Positions 1-8,329 of a stretch of DNA of 64,000 nucleotides are shown one piece after another (position 1 is the stretch's first letter; every line of letters begins with the position of its first letter). Below the pieces are notes generated by a model. That model did no database searches and was not told where the DNA came from. It worked only from the letters and a program-made list of their open reading frames with translations. This DNA comes from Darwinibacter acetoxidans_A (GTDB taxonomy: Bacteria; Bacillota; Limnochordia; Darwinibacteriales; Darwinibacteriaceae). The DNA lies in the NCBI GenBank assembly GCA_041936745.1, contig JBHGWS010000001.1, positions 1-64,000 of the forward strand, written 5' to 3'. The position numbers were made by a program, and so were the translations under genes.

Positions 1-1
1 G

Positions 2-379
2 GCTGTTTTTGCAGGTGTTTTCAAGCATGTGGCTTGTGGCGGTTTATTCTTATTTGATCTCAATTCCGCTTACAAACTGGCGAACATTTACGGCAATCAA
101 TCTTATGCGGAGCTGCACGATGACTTCAGCTATTTTTGGGACAACAGCTACGATGAAGAAAGCAAAATTTGCAAGATGGAAATCACTTTCTTCACCCGGG
201 CAGAAAACGGCCTTTATAAACGGGCGGTTGAAAGGCACCGGCAGAAGGTGTGGTTGCCGGCGGAAATCCGCAAAATAAGTGAAACAGCGGGTTTTAAATT
301 CTTGGCGTGTTACGATTTTCCCTCTTTGGAGCCCTATTCCCAAAACAGCCAGCGTTGGCAGTTTGTACTGCAGCGTTAA
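2..379 (+). CDS. Class I SAM-dependent methyltransferase, C-terminal part
   Basis: This is the 3' end of a gene that begins before the window; about 125 residues are visible. The first residues read as a hydrophobic strand ending in GGLFLFDLNS, the usual post-motif strand and Asp of small class I methyltransferases that methylate an unknown small substrate. The middle is rich in acidic and aromatic residues, and the end (FKFLACYDF) fits the last strands of the fold. The SAM-binding glycine motif would lie upstream and cannot be seen. The gene ends at a perfect hairpin shared with a convergent spore-protein gene. The substrate cannot be told from this fragment. Confidence 0.7.
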   Translation, partial: AVFAGVFKHVACGGLFLFDLNSAYKLANIYGNQSYAELHDDFSYFWDNSYDEESKICKMEITFFTRAENGLYKRAVERHRQKVWLPAEIRKISETAGFKFLACYDFPSLEPYSQNSQRWQFVLQR

Positions 380-384
380 AATAT

Positions 385-405
385 TTCCCCCGCTTTGCGG
401 GGGAA
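385..405. terminator. Bidirectional hairpin terminator
   Basis: A perfect 9 bp stem (TTCCCCCGC / GCGGGGGAA) has a 3 nt loop. It lies between the methyltransferase stop (379) and the convergent SASP stop (411). On the minus strand it is followed by the T-rich stretch AATATTTTAA, so it fits best as the terminator of the SASP gene; the plus-strand T-tract is weak. Confidence 0.75.
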
Positions 406-410
406 TTGTC

Positions 411-638
411 TTAGGGGCCGCTGAAAGCCTCACTAAAGTTGTTTTCCGCCAGCAAATCCTTTTCTGCGGCAGCAAGTAGGCCGCGCATCAAGTTTATATC
501 TTGCGGGCCGTATTCCCGGCAGGGGATATTGCTCCAATAACCTCTTTTGTACTGCTGATTCAGCCCTAATTCTCCCGCCAGTTCCGATTTGAACCGGCAG
601 AGAGCCTCCATGGCTTTAATTTTCGATTTGCCTCCCAC
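411..638 (-). CDS. Divergent alpha/beta-type small acid-soluble spore protein
   Basis: The product is 75 residues. The stretch AMEALCRFKSELAGELGL, then GYWSNIPCREYG and LMRGLLAAAEKDL, follows the order of conserved blocks in alpha/beta-type SASPs, which coat and protect DNA in the dormant spore and are cut by the GPR protease at an E-x-A-x-E type site (here ELAGE). The second helix normally has a GxVGGxMV-type core; here it is GPQDINLM, so the glycine pair is lost. The GTG at 647 directly abuts AAAGGA, so the GTG at 638, about 6-8 nt downstream of AGGAAAGGAG, is the better start. The GPR gene lies about 9.5 kb away in this window. The family call is by motif reading only. Confidence 0.72.
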   Translation of the reverse strand: MGGKSKIKAMEALCRFKSELAGELGLNQQYKRGYWSNIPCREYGPQDINLMRGLLAAAEKDLLAENNFSEAFSGP

Positions 639-837
639 TGTACGCACTCCTTTCCTAGCTGTCCTTTTATTTAGAATGTCCTGTCTTTTTACTAATTAGT
701 CAAAATCATGAGCCACCTCCGGTTTATTTCCTTTTTAGAAGGAAAAGAGCGTAGATTGACGAATATCAAAACAATGTTCGTGATAGGATTCCCTACCACA
801 AGCGTGATTTATTATCGGGAAAGGGTGAATCGATTTG

Positions 838-2157
838 ATGGTAAAGACATTTCCCCGGGGCGGGGGTGATATCCCCCATCGTAAAGAGGCCACGGAAAAG
901 AAACCAATTGTGGTGTTAGATGCTCCCGCACAAGTTGTCATCCCTCTGCAGCAGCATATAGGGGTGCCGTGCGAATCGTTGGTCGGTGTAGGGGATCGGG
1001 TCAAGTTGGGCCAAAAGATCGGCAAGGCTACCCGTTATGTTTGTGCTCCCATCCATTCCAGTGTTTCCGGGACGGTAAAGGCGGTTGAGGAAAGGCCGTT
1101 ATTGGACGGGCGGCAGGTATTATCAGTTATCATTGAAAACGATGGGCGAGATGAACCGGCTGAATTACAAGCGTCCCCCTCGATCGAGAAAATGTCGCCA
1201 AAAGCCATTCGGCGCGTAGTGCAGGAAGCCGGCATTGTGGGCATGGGAGGGGCGGGTTTCCCCACCCATATTAAACTCGATCCGCCGCTGCCCATCGACA
1301 CCGTTTTGATTAACGGGGCCGAGTGCGAACCTTATTTGACCTGTGATCACCGCTTAATGCTGGAAAAGGCGCCGGCAGTGATCAGCGGCCTTTTAGCGCT
1401 GATCAAAGCGGGCGGTGCCAAACGGGGTATTATCTGCATCGAAGCCAACAAACCGGATGCAATCGAAGTCATGCAGGAAGCCGTCAGGGGGTACGACAAT
1501 CTATCGGTAGAGGTACTTAAAGTACGCTATCCCCAGGGGGCGGAAAAACAACTTATTAAGGCCATCCTTAACGAAGAAGTTTCATCGGGCTGCCTGCCCT
1601 GTGAATGCCGCTGCATAGTGCAAAATGTGCACACGGCTGTTGCGGTGCACGAAGCCCTGCAGGGTAAACCTTCTTATGAGAGGGTGCTGACGGTCAGCGG
1701 CGGTGCTGTTTTAGACCCCCGCAACATTTTAGCACGGATCGGCACGCCGATCGCCGAAGTTTTAGAATTCTGCGGCGGTACAGTAGGCGAGCCGGCGGCC
1801 ATTATCGGCGGCGGGCCTATGACAGGGCCTCGAGTGGTTGAGTTACAAGGGCCGGTAGTTAAAACTCTGTCCGGTGTTTTAGCTTTAAGGGCCGATGAAG
1901 CGGGCTTTGATGAAAACAGGCCGTGCCTGCGCTGTTCCCGCTGCGTTGAGGTCTGCCCGATGGGTTTAACCCCCAGTTTGCTCGGGGATTTATCTGCCAA
2001 AGGGTATTACGGGCGTGCCGAAAAATTAGGGCTTATGGAGTGCATAGAGTGCGGAATATGTTCTTATGCTTGTCCTTCCAAGCGGGCTTTGACAACCTGG
2101 ATTAAAGAGGGCAAAGCCGGTTTAGCGGCCGAGATGGCCAAGGAAAAAGTGGGCTAG
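838..2157 (+). CDS. rnfC: Rnf complex subunit RnfC
   Basis: RnfC is the peripheral, NADH-interacting subunit of the Rnf membrane complex, which couples electron transfer between ferredoxin and NAD to ion pumping. The 439-residue product opens with the family signature KTFPRGGGDIPHRKE. It carries the flavin/NADH-site motif GMGGAGFPTHIKL near residues 135-147 and has two 4Fe-4S motifs, CLRCSRCVEVCP (from residue 363) and CIECGICSYACP (from residue 402). The length is normal. The start is the ATG at 838, 9-10 nt after AAAGGGTGA; a TTG lies directly before it. It is the first gene of a four-gene operon, 12 nt from the next gene. All expected cluster ligands are present, unlike in RnfA and RnfE downstream. 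Confidence 0.93.
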   Translation: MVKTFPRGGGDIPHRKEATEKKPIVVLDAPAQVVIPLQQHIGVPCESLVGVGDRVKLGQKIGKATRYVCAPIHSSVSGTVKAVEERPLLDGRQVLSVIIENDGRDEPAELQASPSIEKMSPKAIRRVVQEAGIVGMGGAGFPTHIKLDPPLPIDTVLINGAECEPYLTCDHRLMLEKAPAVISGLLALIKAGGAKRGIICIEANKPDAIEVMQEAVRGYDNLSVEVLKVRYPQGAEKQLIKAILNEEVSSGCLPCECRCIVQNVHTAVAVHEALQGKPSYERVLTVSGGAVLDPRNILARIGTPIAEVLEFCGGTVGEPAAIIGGGPMTGPRVVELQGPVVKTLSGVLALRADEAGFDENRPCLRCSRCVEVCPMGLTPSLLGDLSAKGYYGRAEKLGLMECIECGICSYACPSKRALTTWIKEGKAGLAAEMAKEKVG

Positions 2158-2169
2158 GAGTGAAATAAT

Positions 2170-4464
2170 ATGAAAACAGGTCCATTTCTGCGATCGTCCG
2201 TTACGATTGAAGAAATTATGATTGATGTTTTAATCTCCCTATTACCTGCCCTGTTGGCGGGGGTGGTCTTTTTTGGCTGGCGTGCGCTTTGGATTGTGTT
2301 TCTGAGTACAGTCACAGCCATCTTGACAGAAGCAATTTTTACGCGGCAGCCGTTAAATTTGCGGGGAATATTAGGTGACGGCAGTGCCGCGGTGACCGGC
2401 TTGCTGCTCGGCCTGATACTGCCTTCTACCGCTGCTTGGTGGGTACCTGTTGTTGGCTCAATTCTGGCAATTGTTGTGGTTAAATTAGCTTTTGGTGGGC
2501 TGGGTTACAATATTTTTAATCCCGCTTTAGGGGCTCGTGCTTTACTTTTATTAGCTTTTACATCGCAGATGGTCAAATTTGCTGCCCCGTTTGATGCGGT
2601 GACTACGGCGACGCCTTTAATGAGTGTCAGGGAGTTTTCCCTGCCGCTTTTTTGGGGTAACGTGGGCGGCAGTATCGGCGAAACCTCTGTTATTGCAATT
2701 TTGTTGGGCGCCATTTACCTTTTATACAAAGGGCATATCAATTGGCGGATCCCTGTCGGTTATGTAGGCAGTGCTTTTATCCTGGCTTTAATTTGGGGTC
2801 TTGATCCTTGGTACACAATCTGTGCAGGGGGTTTACTCTTTGCAGCTGTCTTTATGGCGACTGATATGGTTACCTCGCCCGTTACCTTGGGCGGGCAGTT
2901 GGTTTTTGGCATAGGCTGCGGGATCCTGACAATTTTAATCCGGCAGTACACATCGTTTCCCGAAGGCGTTACCTTTGCGGTCTTGACAATGAACGCCTTG
3001 GCACCCCTTTTGGAAAAGCTGACCATTCCCATTCCCTTTGGAGTCGGTTTGGCTCGGGAAGAAAGAATCAAAGGTACGGTGGCCTGCGCGGCAGCAATAA
3101 TTATTGTGGTGGGTGCTTTAATCTGGCTTGATGCCGTTCACCCGGCCGTAACACCTGTTCTCAGCCACGGCAGGCATTTGCCGGTTGAGGCTTTGTTGGG
3201 TACGGCGGATTATGAAACGGTGGAACACGAAGGTGTCCGCTACTATCTAAGGAAAAATGAAGAAGGCGAACCAGCTGCAGCTGTTTTTCTGGCTGAACAG
3301 GGCGGCTTTAACGGCCCTATTCATTTCCTGGTGGCCTTAGATCAAGAATACAGAATCAGTGAATTACAGATTTTAGAACACCGGGAAGACCCCGGCCTAG
3401 GTGAGCTGATTACCGAGGCAAGTTTCTTAGAGCAATTCATTGGTAAAGGTGGGGCGAATGAACTGGCCCTCGGCCGGGACATTCAAGGTATCAGCGGCGC
3501 CACTATTTCGTCCCGCTCGTTTACAACAGGAGTGAGGCGGGCATTGGCATCCTTCCAAGACGCTTTCTTCCCTCAGGAAGAAGAGGTGGGTTGGCTCGAT
3601 GGCACGTATTTCGGCAGTGCTGATTCCTTTGGCGGCGAATTGGAAGTCGAGGTAGTCGTGACAGCCGGTAAAATTGCCGCTGTAGAAATAGTCGGCCACT
3701 CTGATACCCCGAGTATCGCCGGTGGGGCAATTGAAAATATCCCTGGCCGCATTGTGGCGGCTAATGCAGCTAAAGTTGATGGCATATCCGGTGCGACGAT
3801 CACGAGTGACGCCATCATGGGCGCCGTTCAAAGAGCGCTGACAGATGCTGCAGGCGTTGGTGAACCTACAACGGATGCTTTCTTACTGCCTGCTGAAGAC
3901 GGCGTTTACCGCGGCGAAGGCGAAGGCTTTGGCGGTAAACTGGTTTTAGATGTAACGATCGATGGAGGCAAAATCAGTGAGCTTGAAGTTATCGCCAGCG
4001 AAGAGACGCCTTTCATTGCCGATTCCGCTTTAGAAAAACTCCTGCCCGCCATCATCGAGGCCCAAGGGCCTGTTGATGCAGTAAGCGGTGCAACAAGGAC
4101 CAGCGAAGCGGTACTGGCAGCCGTTAAAGCAGCTTTAGCCGGTGAACCGGCGGTGGAGGGAGAAATAGAAGAAAGGCGAGAAAGTTATGAAATAGATCTG
4201 CCTGACGGAGTTTATCGCGGCGAAGGCGAAGGCTTTGGCGGTAAACTGGTTTTAGATGTAACGATCGATGGAGGCAAAATCAGTGAGCTTGAAGTTATCG
4301 CCAGCGAAGAGACTCCTTTCATTGCCGATTCCGCTTTAGAAAAACTCCTGCCCGCCATCATCGAGGCCCAAGGGCCTGTTGATGCAGTAAGCGGTGCTAC
4401 GAAAACAAGTGAAGGCGTTTTGCAAGCCATAAGGGATGCCTTGAGTGTAAAGGAGGGCCAATGA
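2170..4464 (+). CDS. Fused RnfD-RnfG with three extra FMN-binding domains
   Basis: This 764-residue protein joins two normally separate Rnf subunits. Residues 1 to about 320 are RnfD: multiple membrane spans and the motif TTATPL, whose Thr148 matches the covalent FMN site. Residues about 325-470 are RnfG-like, with SGATISS (Thr445) as the second covalent FMN site. Three compact FMN-binding domains follow, each closing with SGAT (Thr543, Thr642, Thr744). The last two are nearly identical in DNA. RnfD and RnfG carry electrons across the membrane by covalent flavins, so up to five FMN sites are predicted, by motif only. The ATG at 2170 follows TAGGAGTGA, which overlaps the rnfC stop. It overlaps rnfE by 4 nt. 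Confidence 0.9.
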   Translation: MKTGPFLRSSVTIEEIMIDVLISLLPALLAGVVFFGWRALWIVFLSTVTAILTEAIFTRQPLNLRGILGDGSAAVTGLLLGLILPSTAAWWVPVVGSILAIVVVKLAFGGLGYNIFNPALGARALLLLAFTSQMVKFAAPFDAVTTATPLMSVREFSLPLFWGNVGGSIGETSVIAILLGAIYLLYKGHINWRIPVGYVGSAFILALIWGLDPWYTICAGGLLFAAVFMATDMVTSPVTLGGQLVFGIGCGILTILIRQYTSFPEGVTFAVLTMNALAPLLEKLTIPIPFGVGLAREERIKGTVACAAAIIIVVGALIWLDAVHPAVTPVLSHGRHLPVEALLGTADYETVEHEGVRYYLRKNEEGEPAAAVFLAEQGGFNGPIHFLVALDQEYRISELQILEHREDPGLGELITEASFLEQFIGKGGANELALGRDIQGISGATISSRSFTTGVRRALASFQDAFFPQEEEVGWLDGTYFGSADSFGGELEVEVVVTAGKIAAVEIVGHSDTPSIAGGAIENIPGRIVAANAAKVDGISGATITSDAIMGAVQRALTDAAGVGEPTTDAFLLPAEDGVYRGEGEGFGGKLVLDVTIDGGKISELEVIASEETPFIADSALEKLLPAIIEAQGPVDAVSGATRTSEAVLAAVKAALAGEPAVEGEIEERRESYEIDLPDGVYRGEGEGFGGKLVLDVTIDGGKISELEVIASEETPFIADSALEKLLPAIIEAQGPVDAVSGATKTSEGVLQAIRDALSVKEGQ
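3898..4397 (+). repeat. Near-identical direct repeat encoding two FMN-binding domains
   Basis: Positions 3898-4091 and 4204-4397 (194 bp each, offset 306 bp, 102 codons) differ at only three bases: GGC/GGA, TAC/TAT and ACG/ACT. All three are synonymous. The segment between them and the flanking ends are clearly different in sequence. This points to a recent internal duplication or to gene conversion between neighbouring FMN-binding domains. Confidence 0.95.
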
Positions 4465-5054
4465 TCTTGAAGAAGTTATGGGAAAACATTTTTTGTAAAA
4501 ACCCTGTCTTTGTCCTATTTCTAGGCCTTGTGCCGGCAGTGGCCGTTGCCTCAACCGCCGCACAAGGATTTATGATAGGTTTAGTAACAGCGGTCATTTT
4601 AGTTGCAGCCGGCTTGTTGGATTCCCTGTTTGCTTTGGTTTTAGCGGAAAATATCAGGCCGATCGGCAGAATTGCTGTTTTGATAGTCCTAACTGTGGCA
4701 ACACACAGTTTGCTTCTGCAAATTGAACCGGGCCTAGTCGCTGAACTCGGTATTTTCTTACCCCTTTTGGTCGTAAACAGTTTAGTTATTTACAGTTTGG
4801 GACAAGATTTGCCACCGGGCGCAGCGATTCTGGATGCAGTGGGGAAAAGCCTGGGATTTATAGGTGCCTTGATTGTCATTGGCCTTGTGCGCGAGTTTTT
4901 AGGTGCCGGTACTTTGTTTGGGGTGACAGTTCTAAAAACGGTTTTACCGCCACTTTCTTTGGCCAATTCGGTGCCGGGGGGCTTAATTATAGTGGGCTTT
5001 CTTTTGGCATTAGCCAACAAATTGACAGGACGGGGAGGCGAGCAGCATGACTGA
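4461..5054 (+). CDS. rnfE: Rnf complex subunit RnfE (cluster cysteines absent)
   Basis: RnfE is an integral membrane subunit that, with RnfA, forms the ion-conducting core and in known complexes holds a 2Fe-2S cluster between the two half-channels. The 197-residue product aligns well by eye: NPVFVLFLGL near the start, LGIFLPLLVVN in the middle, and LVREFLGAGTLFG late. The cysteine of the usual LGLCP motif is Val24 (LGLVP), and that of the usual TNC motif is Ser107 (VNSLV). The only cysteine is Cys12, ahead of the first span. Its ATG overlaps the rnfD-G stop as ATGA, after AAAGGAGG. It overlaps rnfA by 8 nt, so translation is probably coupled. Confidence 0.88.
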   Translation: MILKKLWENIFCKNPVFVLFLGLVPAVAVASTAAQGFMIGLVTAVILVAAGLLDSLFALVLAENIRPIGRIAVLIVLTVATHSLLLQIEPGLVAELGIFLPLLVVNSLVIYSLGQDLPPGAAILDAVGKSLGFIGALIVIGLVREFLGAGTLFGVTVLKTVLPPLSLANSVPGGLIIVGFLLALANKLTGRGGEQHD

Positions 5055-5580
5055 AGGAATGGAACTTTTGGCTCAAACCATAATCAGCGGGAACTTACTT
5101 TTAATCCAAGGCCTGGGACTTTACGCCCTAACTCGCTATACCAAGAGTGTTAAACAGGCGGCGAAAAGCGGTGGAATCACTGCAGGGGCAATGTTCATCG
5201 GCAGCTTGGTACTTTGGGCTTTAAACGGCGTTAGTTTTAATTCTCCCTCGGCGCAGATTGGGTTTTATACTTTAGTTGGAGTATGTTCCGCGGTTGCAGC
5301 CCAAAAACTGTTTAATCCCGAATTTTCCGTTGAGGAAGGAATGTTTGACAGTGCAGTGGTCGGCTCCCTACTTTTACTGTGCCAAAACAACGTGCTTGGG
5401 GTGGATGGGATTTGGACCGCTTTAGGCGCCGGCGCGGGCTATTTTCTCGCCCTCACCGTTATGGCAACTCTGCGTGAGCGTTTGGAACTCGCTCCCGTGC
5501 CCAAAGCCCTGCAGGGGACGCCTATCATGTTGATTACTGCGGGCCTCTTAGCAGTAGCACTGCTCGGGTTCCGCTTTTAA
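5047..5580 (+). CDS. rnfA: Rnf complex subunit RnfA (cluster cysteines absent)
   Basis: RnfA is the partner of RnfE in the membrane core. The C-terminal part is highly typical, with RERLELAPVP, then GTPIMLITAGLL and LLGF, which makes the identification firm. The family's first conserved cysteine (GICP) is replaced by Tyr26 (GLGLYAL). The second (TTNCAVLG) reads LCQNNVLG, placing Asn114 at that position with a cysteine two residues earlier. The product is 177 residues, slightly short for the family. GGGGAGG precedes the ATG at 5047. It is the last gene of the cluster; rnfB, which often follows rnfA, is not present, and the next gene is comEA 81 nt away. Confidence 0.87.
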   Translation: MTEGMELLAQTIISGNLLLIQGLGLYALTRYTKSVKQAAKSGGITAGAMFIGSLVLWALNGVSFNSPSAQIGFYTLVGVCSAVAAQKLFNPEFSVEEGMFDSAVVGSLLLLCQNNVLGVDGIWTALGAGAGYFLALTVMATLRERLELAPVPKALQGTPIMLITAGLLAVALLGFRF

Positions 5581-5661
5581 TTGTAAAGAAGATTCAGATA
5601 AAGGCAGGTATTCGAGGAACGCTGGAGAACCAAGGAAATACCCGGGGAAAAGGGGGAACCA

Positions 5662-6039
5662 ATGAAAAATAAACAACGGGTAATTCTTTTGGGGCTCATA
5701 CTTTTAAGTTTGGTGTACCAAGGGGTGCGGTGGCAGGCGGGCAGCGGAGTAGTAGAAACCGTGCTGGATCTTGGCCCGGCCGGTGTCAGGGTTCAGGCCG
5801 CTTCTGAACCGGAGCGCCACTGCTCTTTAGTACACGTGAACACCGCGGGGATGGCGGAATTACAGACTCTGCCGGGAATTGGCCCTGTCTATGCGGAGCG
5901 AATCATTATCGAAAGGCGTGAAAAGCCTTTCGTACGCAAGCGTGATCTGTTAAGGGTTGCGGGGATCGGGGAAAAACGCCTGGCACAGATCATTGATTTA
6001 ATCTGCCTCTATCCGGAAGGCAATGACGAAGATAAGTAA
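5662..6039 (+). CDS. comEA: Competence DNA receptor ComEA
   Basis: ComEA is a membrane-anchored protein that binds double-stranded DNA at the cell surface during natural transformation. The 125-residue product has an N-terminal membrane anchor (about residues 5-21), a short linker, and a tandem helix-hairpin-helix DNA-binding domain in the last 65 residues (VNTAGMAELQTLPGIGPVYA, then LLRVAGIGEKRL). The SLBB domain found in longer ComEA proteins is missing, which is common in small forms. An AAAAGGGGG site precedes the ATG. It overlaps comEC by 17 nt, so the two are co-expressed. Confidence 0.9.
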   Translation: MKNKQRVILLGLILLSLVYQGVRWQAGSGVVETVLDLGPAGVRVQAASEPERHCSLVHVNTAGMAELQTLPGIGPVYAERIIIERREKPFVRKRDLLRVAGIGEKRLAQIIDLICLYPEGNDEDK

Positions 6040-8305
6040 TTTTTTCATCTTATTTCCCCTCCTGGCTCTGGGAATCCTTTATGGTTCCCGGAGCCATGTT
6101 TCTCCCCACCTTTTTATTTGGCTGCTCCTGCTCATACCTTTATGGCTTTGGCTGGAGTATAAAGGCAGAAAAGCAGCCGGCTTGGTTTACTGGGCCGTTC
6201 TCACGGGAGCCATAACTGCTCTCGGTTGCCTGGCAGCGGCGCCCCAAGCAGCGGATTGGCCGAAAGACCCGCAAAAACTGACTGCTGTGGTAAAGTCGGT
6301 GCAAACCCTCAGCAGCGATCAGAGGGTGCTGGTGACTACAATTCCGCAAAAATTGGGCCTGGCCCTGCATTTACCGCTGGATGTGCCTGTGTCGGCCGGT
6401 GATTACATAGAGTTTAAAGGCACGATTACAACGCCGCCTTCAGCTCCTAATCCCGGGATGTTTTCTTACAGAGATTATTTAAACCAATTGGGGGTTTGGG
6501 GCCTCTGCTATCCCGTGGAGTTTACGATTCAAAAAAGGGTGCAGCGCAGCGTTTTGGCCCGCCTGCGGGAATGGTGCTTGCAGAATATAAACAGGGATCT
6601 GGATGATCCCGGGCTAGTTTCGGCCTTGGTGTTAGGTGACCGGGCGGGCTTATCGCAAGAGAGGCGGGAAAATTGGCGCCTCTTAGGCATCAACCACCTT
6701 TTAGCCATTTCAGGCATGCACGTGGGTTTGGCCGCTCTGTTTTTCGCTTTGTTTCTTAAACGGCTGCCCCTGCGGCCTCTTTTTAGGCTGCTTTTGACGC
6801 AGGTATTCCTCTTAGCTTATATCCTCCTGGCGGGAAACAGCGCTTCCGCCTGGCGGGCTTTCGCCGCCTTTGCCCTAGGCGGTTTGGGAAATCACCGCAG
6901 GCTGCTTTTAAACCCTCTGCACATCTGGTCTTTGGTTGGCTTCACTCTGCTTGTGGCCCAGCCGCAGCTTCTTTTTCAAAAAGCATTTACGCTTTCCTTT
7001 GTCGCTTCCGGCGGAATTCTGCTTTGGATGCCCGTCTTACGCTGCCAAAAAGGCGGCGCTTTTTGGCGTTATCTGATTAATTCTATGGCCGTTTCCGTAA
7101 TCGCACAGCTCAGCTTGGCACCTCTTCTCCTCCATTATTTCGCCGAAATAGCTGTTTTGGGACCTCTTGCTACCTTGGTCTTTCTCCCCTTTACGGCGGT
7201 AATTTTGGCCGGGGGTTTTCTGGCAGCTTTAGGGCTGGGCCCTTGGGGTGTGGCACAGCTTTTGAATGCAGTGATTCGGTGCGTAACCATCTTAGAGAAT
7301 TCATTAGTTCCTTACGCCCTCCAGTGGCAGCCTCAATATTTAAGCCAGGGTGAGATTTTACTTTGGTGGGCATTTTTTATCTATGCCGGCTGGCGCCTCC
7401 GGCGGCCCCGCTTAACAGTGCCTAAAAACACATACCGCCGCCTGCTCTATCTCTTCTTACTCATCTGTTTAATCAGCGGGCTGCCTGCTTTCATTCGCCG
7501 GCCCTTAGAAGTAACTGCGTTGAATGTTGGGCAGGGAGACTGTTTTTTTATTCGGACTCCCGGCGGCCTCAATTTATTAGTTGACGGCGGCGGTGACAGC
7601 CCCTATTGGCAGGCCAGAGGCCGCAACGTGGGCAGGGAGCGCGTTTTACCCTACCTGCGCCGGCGGGGCGTGGCTAAGTTAGATGCGGTCATTTTATCCC
7701 ATCCCCACGAAGATCACCTCTTTGGGCTGTTGGCGGTCTTAGAAGAGCTGGAAGTTGCAGTAGTGATCGATAACGGCCAGGCCCATCCCACGCCAACTTA
7801 CGAGCGTTATCTCGATCTGATTAGCGCTAAGAATATTCCCCATGTGGCCGCCAGGCGCGGCGAGCGCCTTGTTTTGGAAAGGGGCATCAGCCTGGAAATT
7901 CTTCACCCGGGCAGGCTGCTTGCGGGTACGGATTCTGACGCCAATAATAATTCTTTAGTTTTTCAGCTCGCCTACGGGCGGGTCAAGATGTTGTTTACAG
8001 GCGATATTGAACTACCTGTTTTGTACGATCTGGTGGCGATACAAGGAGAGCACCTTGAATCAAAGTGGTTGAAAGTACCTCACCACGGCAGTCGGAGCAG
8101 TTTTTATCCGGAATTTTACGATGCTGTCGATCCCGCGTTTGCCGTAATACCCGCGGGGGAAGGCAACCTGTTCGGCCATCCTCACCCGGAGGTAACAAGT
8201 TTATTTAACCAAAAGGGCATTCGTTGGAGCACACCCGGCGCGGGCCCGGTCAGATTTTTTGTTTGGTGGGGTTTTTTCAGCAGGTTTTTATCTGCGGCAC
8301 ACTGA
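6023..8305 (+). CDS. comEC: Competence DNA-translocation channel ComEC/Rec2
   Basis: ComEC forms the inner-membrane channel for single-stranded DNA during transformation. The 760-residue product has N-terminal membrane spans, a competence domain at about residues 200-490 with the segment LLGINHLLAISGMHVGL, and a C-terminal metallo-beta-lactamase domain from about 505. The metal motif is SHPHEDH (residues 559-565), followed later by TGD and KVPHHGSRSS. The last domain is thought to degrade the non-transported strand. The length is normal for the full three-domain form. The ATG lies inside the comEA end. No late competence genes other than comEA are in view. Confidence 0.93.
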   Translation: MTKISNFFILFPLLALGILYGSRSHVSPHLFIWLLLLIPLWLWLEYKGRKAAGLVYWAVLTGAITALGCLAAAPQAADWPKDPQKLTAVVKSVQTLSSDQRVLVTTIPQKLGLALHLPLDVPVSAGDYIEFKGTITTPPSAPNPGMFSYRDYLNQLGVWGLCYPVEFTIQKRVQRSVLARLREWCLQNINRDLDDPGLVSALVLGDRAGLSQERRENWRLLGINHLLAISGMHVGLAALFFALFLKRLPLRPLFRLLLTQVFLLAYILLAGNSASAWRAFAAFALGGLGNHRRLLLNPLHIWSLVGFTLLVAQPQLLFQKAFTLSFVASGGILLWMPVLRCQKGGAFWRYLINSMAVSVIAQLSLAPLLLHYFAEIAVLGPLATLVFLPFTAVILAGGFLAALGLGPWGVAQLLNAVIRCVTILENSLVPYALQWQPQYLSQGEILLWWAFFIYAGWRLRRPRLTVPKNTYRRLLYLFLLICLISGLPAFIRRPLEVTALNVGQGDCFFIRTPGGLNLLVDGGGDSPYWQARGRNVGRERVLPYLRRRGVAKLDAVILSHPHEDHLFGLLAVLEELEVAVVIDNGQAHPTPTYERYLDLISAKNIPHVAARRGERLVLERGISLEILHPGRLLAGTDSDANNNSLVFQLAYGRVKMLFTGDIELPVLYDLVAIQGEHLESKWLKVPHHGSRSSFYPEFYDAVDPAFAVIPAGEGNLFGHPHPEVTSLFNQKGIRWSTPGAGPVRFFVWWGFFSRFLSAAH

Positions 8306-8329
8306 ATAGACAAAGTGGAGGGATTTAAT

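Noticed and set aside
727..745. Hairpin TTTCCTT / AAGGAAA before rnfC as a terminator
   Set aside because: There is no T run and it lies between divergently placed genes, so termination is not needed there; its role, if any, is unknown.
756..786. Possible promoter of rnfC (TTGACG ... GTGATA)
   Set aside because: The -10 element is poor and the spacing is 18-19 nt, too weak to list as a feature.
5581..5661. Possible RNA element between rnfA and comEA (GGTATT ... AATACC)
   Set aside because: The stem is only 6 bp with a large loop and no known riboswitch motif is seen; more likely a plain spacer.
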